A stretch of 64,000 bases of DNA. Origin: Polytrichum commune. Lineage: Eukaryota; Streptophyta; Polytrichopsida; Polytrichales; Polytrichaceae. The notes under the pieces are model-generated. The model did not search any database. It was given only the letters and a program-made list of their open reading frames with translations, and was not told the origin of the DNA. The stretch lies in NCBI GenBank assembly GCA_950295325.1, contig OX485809.1, positions 18,180,144-18,244,143 of the forward strand. Direction: 5' to 3'. Below, one piece after another: positions 30,638 to 40,382 of this stretch (within the stretch, counting starts at the first letter, position 1; every line of letters begins with the position of its first letter). Both the position numbers and the translations under genes were made by a program.

Positions 30638-32411
30638 TATGAGCCCAAAATGGTTGCTCGTATTTGTTTTATGCTTAAAATTTACTTGAAGTTGCAATTG
30701 ACGTCGTTATTGAAACAACAAAAAGTATTAAAAAGAGTGAGGCTTGGTGTGGAGTTATATTTTAGGCCTTAGGCTTATTTAGTGTGGTTAATTAGAGGGT
30801 TAGTGGCATTAGGGGTTGGTTTGGTTAAGTGAGTTGGTGTTTGATGAAGCAAGGGGAAGGGCCTTGGGTTTAAATGTTTGAATTTGGGCATTCCCATGTT
30901 GGTTTAAGGTTGGGGATTTAGTGGATAAGCTTGGGGGTTCCTCTCCACAGGGGTTTTTATGACCTTGAGGTTTGAGTGTGTGCTCCCTCTCTCTCTCGCG
31001 CACTAGGAGAGAGGATGAGCTAGGTTCAAGTTCGGAGATAGACTGGTGGATTCGGCCAAGACCAGTTGAGTTTTGAGTTCGGAGATAGGCTGGGGATTCG
31101 GCCAAGACCAGCTGGGTTTTGAGTTCGGAGATAGACTGGTGGATTCGGCCAAGACCAGCTAGGTTTTGAGTTTGGAGATAGACCGGGGATTCGGCCAAGA
31201 CCAACTGGGTTTTGAGTTCGGAGATAGACTGGGGATTCGGCCAAGACCAGCTGGGTTTTGAGTTCGGAGATAGATTGGGGATTCGGCCAAGACCAGCTGA
31301 GTTTTGAGTTCGGAGATAGACTGGGGATTCGGCCAAGACCAGCTGAGTTTTGAGTTCGGAGATAGACTGGTGGATTCGGCCAAGACCAGCTGGGTTTGGA
31401 GTTCGGAGATAGATTGGGGATTCGGCCAAGACCAGTTGGGTTTTGAGTTCGGAGATAGACTGGGGATTCGGCCAAGACCAGCTGGGTTCAAGTTCGGAGA
31501 TAGACTGGTGGATTCGGCCAAGACCAGCTGAGTTTTGAGTTTGGAGATAGACTAGTGGATTCGGCCAAGACCAGCTGGGTTTGGAGTTCGGAGATAGATT
31601 GGGGATTCGGCCAAGACCAGCTGGGTTTTGAGTTCGGAGATAGACTGGGGATTCGGCCAAAACCAGCTGGGTTTTGAGTTCGGAGATAGACTGGGGATTC
31701 GGCCAAGACCAGCTGGGTTCAAGTTTGGAGATAGATTGGTGGATTCGGCCAAGACCAACTGAGTTTTGAGTTTGGAGATAGACTGGTGGATTCGGCCAAG
31801 ACCAGCTGGATTTTGAGTTCAGAGATAGATTGGGGATTCGGCCAAGACCAGTTGGGTTTTGAGTTCGGAGATAGACTGGGGATTTGGCCAAGACCAGTTG
31901 GGTTCAAGTTCGGAGATAGACTGGGGATTCGGCCAAGACCAGCTGGGTTCAAGTTCGGAGATATACTAGGGATTCGGCCAAGACCAGCTGGGTTTAACTT
32001 TTTGGGCTAGTCCCGGGTCCACACTAATTACCACAGTTGAATTAAGGTGGGGGTGGTAGTGGCATCCACCTTGTGACACACACATAGGCTAGTTAGTTAA
32101 GATTGGCATATGGGGTTATTCTAAGTAATTAGTTAATCAGTAAGTAGGAAAACCACAACATGCTAGGTGGTGGCATTAAGTATTCATTAGATGTGTGGGT
32201 TTTACGATGGGGTGTATTACGGGGGTGACATTAGAGTAGAGCGTTTTTCAACGCTTGTATCCTCGCCATGGAATAAATTGGGGTGCCAAAATTGATGTGA
32301 GATGCAATGGGGGTTAATGATGTGGGAAGATTTAATGAGGCTAGCATGAATGTGAGCCCCGCGCCCTCACCCGGACTACGACGCATGAGGGGTGGGTGGT
32401 TTGGCCTCACA
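30638..32411 (+). mobile_element. 1774-bp solo LTR with a perfect 5-bp target duplication
   Basis: The plus-strand termini are TATGAGCCCAAAATGG (TG mutated to TA) and GGTTTGGCCTCACA. CCTGG flanks both ends (30633-30637 and 32412-32416). It holds an AGTATTAAAAAGAG box about 85 bp in, a 46-bp minisatellite, the family hairpin AGCGTTTTTCAACGCT (32240-32255) and AATAAA (32272-32277). It is inserted in the opposite orientation inside another LTR of the same family. Confidence 0.85.
31024..31996. repeat. Minisatellite, 21 copies of a unit of about 46 bp
   Basis: The unit contains GTTCGGAGATAGACTGG, GGATTCGGCCAAGACCAGCT and GGGTTTTGA. I count 21 occurrences of the GGCCAAGACCA core or a one-base variant. 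Length classes of about 44, 46 and 48 bp arise from GTTCAAGTT/TTTTGAGTT and GG/GGTGG variants. On the minus strand the array is open in all frames, producing ORFs up to 360 codons (30809-31891) that are repeat artefacts unless shown to be translated. Confidence 0.92.
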
Positions 32412-34011
32412 CCTGGTATCAGCCACCGTGATGGCTATCCCGGCTCGGCTCCCTCTCTCCTACCATTAGCACAGCAACTCCAGCAGTTTCCCAAACTTAC
32501 ACCTCCGTCTGTTGGCTTCCCAGCTGCAGCTATCTCAGCTCACTCTCAACCTTCACACCGAGGTCCGAGAAATTCTAATTGGAATCGGCCCTGGCCGCAG
32601 TTCTGCACATGATTAGGTTGCCTGTGTGCATTGCCAGAGTTGTTCCCTGGTGTCGACTTTATCACCTGGCTCCTTCTTCCATCCATCCGCTGAGACCCTC
32701 TTAGCGCAGAGCTATGATTATGGAGGTGGAACAGAAGTCCCTCACGATGACTCAATGATTATTTCAGCGATAGCGAATGCCTGCCAAAGCGGCAGTTGCC
32801 TGAACTCCCTGCATTCCCCCGAGTTTTACTTAGCTCATTCAACTCTGTGGGTTGAATCCCAGACCAAATGTGATGAATTCTCAGCTGATGGGTTGCCTTG
32901 ACCCTGCATTGCACCCATTTTCGGCATTCAACAGATGCGTCAGCAACTCCCCCTACTGCTCTCAATGCCTCTCTCATTGGCCACTCGCATCGGGGATTTT
33001 GAGCTCATTCGCCTCCCTAGTTGAATTCACCTCAAATTAGACTCCCTCATCAGCTAATCTCCTCTTCCCCCTCTCTCTTCAATGCTGGCAGTTTGCAGTC
33101 GCATTGCGCTCCTCTGCCACCTTGTCAACTACAACCCATATGGCCGCAGTTGCCGCCACCACATTGAAACTGTGCACTTGTGTGCTCCCTTCCTCACAAG
33201 TGAAGGTACCTTTGCACTCGAAGTTAGCCATTCCCTTTCCCCTCTGTTCTGAACATAAGCGGCATTCGACCAAATCCTTCCACCCAAAAATCTTCCACCT
33301 TCCCCGTTTTCAGCTGATTGACCTAGTTGTTGGTCGAAATCGGGGTCAGCGAATCCAAGGTTGCCAAGCCAACCTGATCGAATCAAAGATTCATTACTCC
33401 CTTACCGACTAAACCCTTCCCGTGATCTGCTGGCTGCCGGATGTTATGCCCGGAGTACTCCTTCCTTGCACAGGGATCAATCCCCTTCTTCATCCTCTCA
33501 TCAGCCATCTTCTTCCAAGGGAAGGACTGATTTTTTCTCAACGTCGTCCTCACCTCTCTCCTCCTTAGGCCGCATCTCCTTGTCCTTCTTCCCTGCCTCT
33601 CTCGAAAACAAGCTGCCGCCTCCAACCAAACTCCCCTGGTCCGAGGCCCGGGAAAATCTAGGGATGCAGTGCACCCCCCCCTTAAGTGAACATTTGCCAA
33701 GCCTTAATAAGGCCATTTAACCCCAGCTCTGAAGTCCCAAGTGCAACTCTCATCCTTATCAAAACAACTCCTTAACTAATTCCTATCCTACTTCCTACCC
33801 CATAAGCCCCACATGCTAGCTTAAGTCTTAATCAACAATCCAATCCAACCTTACTCTGTTTATGTTTTTCTAAATAAGCAATGAGAATTTAAATGCCAAT
33901 CTTTAATGAATCCTAAGCCTAAAAACACTTGTGGGCACCACGTTGGGCTCACATAATTGGCGACCATCAGGGGATGGATCACAAAGTCTCTTGCTTCGCA
34001 GGCAAGTGCTT

Positions 34012-35193
34012 TCAAGCTCGGTATTCCTTGCACCGACTACCTGCTGTGCGTGTGGAAAAGTTCTCCCCATTTAAGGTTTCTAGTTGCAATGAGTTATTTG
34101 GTAATGCTTCCCGGACCAGATAAGGTCCCAACCAGCATGCATCAAACTTACCCAGGAAGTCAAACTTCCTAGCATCCTGAATCATCACCATCATACATGG
34201 CCTCAGTGCCTTTTTCTTGTGTCTTTTGTCGAAGGTGATTTTCCTTCGGCGTTGGATGGCCTCGATATGTTGAGCCGCCATCCTCATCCTCTCGTTCAGT
34301 TCTTCTAGCGTCGTCAGTCGATTTCTCAATGATTGACTATCCGTAATGCGTGACTTCATAGCGATACGCAACGACTTGACTTCGAATTCAATGGATAGCG
34401 TAGCCTCCAACCCATACACTAAGGAGAATGGAGTCACTTGCGTTGTCACTTTAAAGGTTGTGCGATATGCCCATAATGCCGCTGTTAACTTGACGTCCCA
34501 ATCCCTCTTCGAATCCAACATTGTTTTTCGAAGGATGCTCACCAAGGTCCCGTTAACAAGCTCCGTTTGACCATTGGTCTGCGGGTGATCAGGAGTTGTT
34601 TTCCTGTGGTCTATCTTAAATCTGGCGGTCAGGTCTTGAAACATCTCGTTCAAGAAGTGGGTGCCCCTATCGCTAACTAGAATCTTGGGACACCCGAATC
34701 TTGAGATGATGTTTTCATACATGAATGTGGCGGCATTGGCGGCCGTGTTTGTCTTCACCGCCTTAGCTTCCGCCCACTTAGTTAAGTACTCGGTTGCTAC
34801 TATGATATAAGCCATGCCTTTAGAAGAATGGGGGTGAACCTCACCAACATAATTTATTCCCCACTTCTTAAAATGAACTAGAGGTCAGGACACGTGAAGA
34901 CGCATCTTCATACGGAGATCATTCCTTGCATACCTCTGGCAAGCATTACACTTCCGGACATATTCTTTAGCATCCTTGAACAAGTCCGACCAAAAGTAAC
35001 ATGCTCTAAGTACCTTTTGTCCAGTAAGCAATCCTAAGAAATGCCCACCACATCCACTATCATAGCAAATTGCCAATATCGAGGGGGCCTCTATCTCCGA
35101 CACACATCGCCGTAAGATCCCATCCATTCCCCTCCGAAATAGTCTATGGCCTATCAGTGTATAGTGCCGACTATTAACTCTTACCTTTATCAT
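34012..35193 (-). pseudogene. pol: Gypsy integrase, zinc domain and core
   Basis: Two segments in one frame, 35193-34885 and 34815-34012, separated by TGA 34887-34885. The zinc domain shows 'CYDSGCGGHF...CNACQRYA', where family members have His in place of the Tyr, so the first zinc-binding His seems lost. In the core, the first catalytic Asp is replaced by Asn ('KWGINYVGEV'), while the second ('LVSDRGTHF') and the Glu ('NGQTELVNG') are kept. It ends with the conserved 'GSRCKEYRA' and a stop at 34012. Two key residues are mutated, so the enzyme would be inactive. Confidence 0.85.
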
Positions 35194-35199
35194 TTCCTC

Positions 35200-36342
35200 C
35201 TATGTCCGATCTCCAATCAACTGTTGAGTCATGAGGAACTCCACAATGCCCGAGTACCAATCCGCCCAAGCTATCACCAAGAAAAGGTTGTCGTCCCTCA
35301 AACTGTCATCCACTGGACTGTCGCCCACCTCATTAGACAACCTTGATAAATGGTCAGCTTGCAGGTGCATACGACCAGATTCATATTCAACCGTATAATC
35401 GAACTCCTCCAAGAGTAGCACCAATCTAGCCAATCTACAACTCAACTCCGCCTTGTTGACTAAGAATTTGATTGCCATGTGATCAACGAAGAAAACCACC
35501 GGATTACATATGAGGTAATGGCGAAATTTCTTGACTGAGAAGACCATGGCCAAGCACTCCCTCTCCGTGGTAGAATAGTTTTTCTCTGCCGGTGTCAACT
35601 GCCGGCTTGCATACGCCACTGGTTGATCCTTCTCATTTTCTCCCATTGTTTGACATAATGCACTACCTACAGCTACTGAGCTAGCATCGCAAAACACATG
35701 AAAAGGTTTTCCCCAGTCCGGTGGAACCAACACCGGGTAGGTGCTCAATTTATCCCTCAACTCCTCGAATGCCCTTTGGCAAGTCTCTGTCCATTCAAAC
35801 CTATAATCTTTCCTAAGCAACTGCGTAATGGGAACAACTATCTTGGAATAATTTGGAATCAACTCACTATACCAACCCACATGTCCTAACAACTTGGCTA
35901 TTTCCCTAGCATTTGTGGGAGTGGACAATTCATCTATTACAGCTATCTTCTCGGGATCCGGCTCTCTTTCCTTCTCACTCATAACATAATCCAATAATAC
36001 CCTCTTTTGAACACCCAAGAATATCTTGTCCGGATTCAAGGCGAGCTGCATTTTTCTACACCTAATCAAAGCCTCCCTAACACACTCTAAATGTGAACTA
36101 GCGCTAGACTGAGTGCTAAAATCATCTACGAAAACAGTCATAGACTTGTACAACAAGTCCGTAAAAATATATATGACCAACCTTTGGAATGTCGCCGGCG
36201 CATTATATAAACCAAAAGGCATGACATTCCGAACAAAGGTGCCCCAAGGAGTGGTGAAGGCCGTCTTATGGATGTCTTGAAGAGCGATGGAAATTTGATT
36301 GTAGCCCGCATACCCGTTCATGAACGTATATCTTGCATGACC
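35200..36342 (-). pseudogene. pol: Gypsy reverse transcriptase catalytic part and RNase H
   Basis: From 36342 the RT resumes with 'GHARYTFMNGYAGYNQ', followed by 'FGLYNAPATFQRLV', the catalytic 'VFVDDFS' box (about 36137-36121), 'LLGHVGWYSELIP' and then RNase H ('HVFCDASSVAVGSALC', 'ERECLAMVFSVKKFRHYL', 'FFVDHMAIKFL'). The frame ends at TAG 35202-35200. The next segment is in the same frame. RT and RNase H catalytic residues appear intact in this part, but the protein cannot be made because of the upstream insertion and stops. Confidence 0.85.
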
Positions 36343-36350
36343 ACCTACCT

Positions 36351-36704
36351 ACCGGGAGGTCACTTCATTGTCAAGTTGACACCACGTGCGGACAAAGTTT
36401 GCTACCCCTATATTATATGCCATATATAATTTTAAAATTTATAATATTTTTTCTACATATACATAATCATTGATAGTATCTTTTTTATTTTTTTTTATTT
36501 TTTTTAGTCATTTTTATATTTTTTAGTAGTTTTTTTAGTTCAATTCTGTGTCATTCTAGTTAGAAATTGTATGTTTTATGAAAAAAAAAATCATCAAATT
36601 TAGTTACCACTTTTGACTATGTCATAGGTACTGTGTATATCTACTCATGATCCATTTTGGTCGTACGTGGTGTTCAACTTGACAATGGAGTGATCTACCC
36701 GTGT
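36351..36704. mobile_element. 354-bp MITE inserted in the reverse transcriptase
   Basis: ACCTACCT flanks both sides (36343-36350 and 36705-36712). The left end reads ACCGGGAGGTCACTTCATTG and the right end, reverse-complemented, ACACGGGTAGATCACTCCAT. Similarity continues for about 40 bp (CATTGTCAAGTTGA.ACACCACGT). The AT-rich core has no ORF. Removing it with one 8-bp copy puts the two RT pieces in register within a conserved block, so the borders are exact. The 8-bp duplication points to a hAT-like transposase acting in trans. Confidence 0.9.
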
Positions 36705-36712
36705 ACCTACCT

Positions 36713-37184
36713 CCTCTAGCAATAGTGTGATGAATGGTAATGGGAAATGATCTTTTTATGTGCTCGCATTCAACTTCCGATAATCGACACACACCCTCAA
36801 CTTCCCATTCTTTTTCTTCACCAAGACCATTGGAGAGATCCAATCCGTAATCTCCACCGGCTTAATAAACCTGGCCTTCAACAACCTCTCTAATTCCGCC
36901 TTAACCAACAATTGTAATTGTGGGTTCATTTATCTCTCCTTTTGTCTAATTGGCCTAGCACCCGGAATCAAAGGAATGCGATGCTCTACCATATCTCTAG
37001 GAATCCCCTTAAGCTCATCATACGACCAAGCAAAAAGTGTCACTAAACTCATCCACCAAATCACTATATTCCTTGATTTCTTTTTCCTCCAACTTAGACC
37101 CCATCTTCATTTGGCTAACCTTTCCATTCCGTGTTGTCACATCCACATATTTCTAATCCGCTACCGATACATGAGTTTGCTCAT
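36713..37184 (-). pseudogene. pol: Gypsy reverse transcriptase, N-terminal part
   Basis: The minus-strand translation shows 'ELKGIPRDMVEHRIPLIPG', a stop in 'QKER-stop-MNPQ', then 'VKAELERLL', 'PVEITDWISPMVLVKKKNGK' and 'CVDYRKLN', the standard gypsy RT entry block. The region N-terminal to this carries stops and frameshifts. The right limit is set by an LTR start at 37185. It is separated from the catalytic part of RT by the 354-bp MITE. Confidence 0.75.
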
Positions 37185-37720
37185 TGTAAACCCAAAATGG
37201 TGCACACATGTCTTCTTACCTCCATCAACGGTTAACTTGAGGGTAGTGATTTTATTAAGCATTTTAAAAAGTATAAAAAGAGTGGTGTGTTTGAATTAAG
37301 GAGTGATTTGAACCTAGGTGGGGATTTGGTCTTTTTGTAGTTAGAAATGGGAGTATTAATTAAAACGTTGGTTAGGTTGGTTAAAGAGGAGCCTAAAGGG
37401 TGCCAGGGTTTTTGTGTTTTAATTAGGACCCCCTCTTGTTAGTTGAAGGGGGTCGGGGGGTTAAGGGATAGGCCTCGGACTCCGGATTACCACCAAGAGA
37501 TTAAGCCAACAATGGGATATGGTTGGAGGCGGCGGAATATGCTCGGAGGCGCTGGCCGCAAGCACAGGGGGCCTCTTAGATGAGAATGTGGCTTTGTGGT
37601 ACTTTTGGGCCACCCCCTTTCGAAGGAGCCTAAAAGTATCACACAAGCCCTTCGGTGAAGGTGGCCTGCACTTGCAGGTGCCCAAGCCGAACCCGGATGA
37701 TAGGTGTATAACGTGAGTAG
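37185..37720 (+). repeat. Plus-strand LTR 5' part of the TGTGAGCCC family
   Basis: Starts TGTAAACCCAAAATGGTGCA, matching the family start with two changes. AGTATAAAAAGAGTGG at about 37270 matches the box at the same distance in the 30638 LTR. The GGAGGCGCTGGCCGCAAGC block at about 37545 recurs at about 42978. Similarity is lost after about 37720, and the 3' end was not found. Confidence 0.5.
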
Positions 37721-40377
37721 TTAGATTTTTAAGGGAGATTAAATATGCGTCGTAGTACCTCCGAAGGTTGGGCCTTAGTTTTTTACTAGTGTGGCTTTAA
37801 ACTCCACTAACTAATTTCATATCTAGTTCTAACCTTAACCTACAACCTATTCTACGCGCAGACGCACCAGCCTTGAAACCAAGGCAATCCTAATTTGTGA
37901 ATTGGGATGGTTCTGATACACCCAACCGGGTGTGACTCATACCACCCTAACTCAACGAACGGAATAACGACAATTTGATGGACCATTCAATTCTTCCTAT
38001 TTCTTTATTTAGTTCTATTTAGTTTTCTAAGCGGGGGAACTTGGCCTAAGTCCCACCCTTCACACAAATTCCTTTTTAATTACTTACTTTTGTTTGCACG
38101 TCCTAACTCACTTCATTAACATATAAGGCATCACCCCTTACCTGGTTGGTGCACCCCTTACCTCGGAACCTTCTAAGGCCTCGTGCAGGTCCTTTGAAGG
38201 TCGAGTAACATCTCAAACCCTTCGGACATCAATGGTTCGAAGGGTGGTGTCACTCTACCGAGTTAAGTTTCCGATTCGGGTCTCTTGCCAACAAGGGTTT
38301 ACGATTTATTTTGTATGTTTTGATTGTTAAATGTGTTTACACTGGATAGACCACGAAATGCAACTCAATGGGACCAGGGTGACGGACAACCTGTAGGTTC
38401 AACCTGTTGCGCAATCTTCATAAATTGGGGCCATTACTCCCAATCTATGGGGCCAACAACATAATAGTGGATTCGCGGGTCATTAACCCCACCTTTCCAC
38501 CAACAACATTCAGAGTGGTCGTGTCGGTGATTAATCCGACTTACCACACACGAAACTTGCTAATAAATGAAGCTACTACCACAAAACATACCAAGGGCCC
38601 CGAAAACAATGGAGTTGGATATTCCCTTGGCGGTTACGAGATAGGTGAGTGGGTTTAGAGATGCGTACCTTAGCCGCGCTCCCTCCAACCCTAAATGGAA
38701 GGCTAGCGTTAGTAAATTTACCTCAATTCTCCTCGGTTGATTTGGGCTCGATGTAGGCCGAGCCGCTACCTCCTTCCTTGCTCCACTTCCTAAGCGTCGA
38801 CCTTGCCTCCTTCTTTGTAACTAGTTTGGTAGTAAGCGTATCTTAGTTAACAATTCAAATATAAAATATTTATTTTGCACTGTAATTTAATCCTAAGCAT
38901 AATATTTATACTTAGTGCACCTAATTATCTTTCCAATGATCTAAAAATCACTTGAATCAGATAAGAAATGCAAAAGTTATGAGGGTTGGAAGTGTGAGGT
39001 CGATTCAACCGACCCTTCCAACCCACCTATCTACCTTCTAACTTCAAAAATTCATAGCACATTCCTTACTAGTTGGATCTAGGCTTTCCTTATACCATTG
39101 GAAAGCTATGAACAAGTTCTAACTAGAAAAATTATGACATCAGCAGGTTAAGCTAATAGAAATTCAGCAGACTCCTTGTAACACATCAGTCAATCAAGAA
39201 GGCTTAAACTATGTATCTCGCCTTCAACAATTCATATCTAATTCAAATCTTATTCAAATCAAACGTTCTATATGACCCTGGAGAAATATTAAAAAGATGT
39301 ATTTGATAAAAATATGTGATTAGAAAGGTAAGCCGAAGTGAACCCAGCAGATCCTCTGTAATGCAGCAGTCAACTAAAAGTTCTCAAACTATGTGTCCCA
39401 TCTTGCACAATTCATATCTAATTCAAATCATGCTCAAATCAAATGTTCTAACTCATTTTGGAAAGCTACACAAAAGTTCTACTTGGAAAAAATATAACTT
39501 CTTAAAATTAAAATTCGTATTGGGCTTGCAAGTCTAATCCAGCAACCACTACCCACAAGACCACCCAGTTTTTCTACTTCATCTTTGGAAATTCATAATT
39601 AATTGTCATCTTAACCGAATCACAAATGGGAAACGGCTATGGATAGCTATATGAAATCTCTCTAAGAGAAAAATGATAAGTATTTTGTTCTAGCTTATGA
39701 ACTAAGCTTTCAGGGCATTGGCAGATGAGGTCTACAATGCCTCCACTCAAAACTCTACCATCCAACCTACCTCTACAAAAGAAGGAATAATTTTGTTGGT
39801 GTGTTAATAAACACACATTCTAACTAGGAGAGAGAGAGTAGAGGAGGTTCTCAAGCCTTTCTTTTACGCCATTGAGAATGCATGCTAAAGGATTTTTTCC
39901 TAACTATATTGACGCAGAGCTTCGCCCAAACATTAGAGGAAGAGAGAGTAGAGGAGTTTCTCAAGCCCTTGTCTTAAGCCATTGAGAATACCTTCTAAAG
40001 GATTTTTTCCTAACTACATTGAAGCAGGGTTTCGCCCAAAAACTAAAGAAAGTGAGGGTAGAGGAGTTTCTCAAGCCCTTGTCTTAAGCCATTGAGAATA
40101 CATGCTAAAGGATTTTTTTTCTAACTACATTGAAGCAGGGCTTCGCCCAAAAACTAGAGAAAGAAAGAGAGCTACAAGGTGGAAGGAGGGGTTTTTAAAC
40201 CCTCTCACAAAAGGGTTGGCCCCCTCTTCCACCGGATCCATTTTTTAAACCCTTTCCCAAAATTTTGGCTCGGGGGTTTTCCCGGTTGAGGTTGCCACCC
40301 TCTCGCCGAGGTGGCTCCGACGGGGAACCTAGAAATCTTTCTAATTTTTCCGCCATCGAGTTGGCAAGAAGGCAAGT
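37721..40377. other. Unassigned interior of the LTR nest
   Basis: No recognisable gene. The ORF at 38407-38658 matches nothing I know. From 38930 to 39690 a diverged tandem unit of roughly 185 bp recurs (ATTCATATCTAATTCAAATC words). A cleaner 110-bp tandem repeat is listed separately. It may be decayed gag/leader sequence of the minus-strand element. Confidence 0.3.
39825..40165. repeat. 110-bp tandem repeat, three copies
   Basis: GTAGAGGAG occurs at 39838, 39948 and 40058, each followed by TTCTCAAGCC, GCCATTGAGAATAC, CTAAAGGATTTTTT and TTCGCCCAAA. Confidence 0.85.
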
Positions 40378-40382
40378 AGCCC

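Larger units (their letters stand above)
30214..33953 (-). repeat. 3' LTR of the minus-strand gypsy element, interrupted by a solo LTR
   Basis: Read on the minus strand it starts TGTGAGCCCAACGTGGTGCC at 33953, only about 60 bp after the integrase stop of the adjacent pol pseudogene. Near its end it has the family hairpin AGTATTTCTCAATACT (30388-30373) with AATAAA after it and a terminal GGACTAGGACGC...GTTTGTGGCTGACA at about 30275-30214. The plus-strand solo LTR at 30638-32411 interrupts it. Without that insertion the length is about 1.96 kb, similar to the 2.1-kb solo LTR at 40383-42482. Many plus-strand ORFs at 32.3-33.7 kb come from its CT-rich complement and are not genes. Confidence 0.65.
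33954..37184 (-). mobile_element. Internal region of a minus-strand Ty3/gypsy element
   Basis: The pol domains RT, RNase H, integrase zinc domain and integrase core follow one another on the minus strand in gypsy order, and the 3' LTR begins at 33953. Gag and protease are not recognisable; the pol sequence is lost at about 37185, where a plus-strand LTR start (TGTAAACCCAAAATGG) begins. The right-hand LTR remnant ending at 44648 could be its 5' LTR, with later insertions between. That link is inference. Confidence 0.7.

Noticed and set aside
30809-31891. 360-codon minus-strand ORF and several overlapping ORFs on both strands
   Set aside because: All are translations of the 46-bp minisatellite. 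Every frame is open because the unit lacks stops, and no domain is present.
32307-33720. Several plus- and minus-strand ORFs of 60-119 codons
   Set aside because: They fall in the CT-rich part of an LTR, overlap each other in many frames and carry no recognisable domain.
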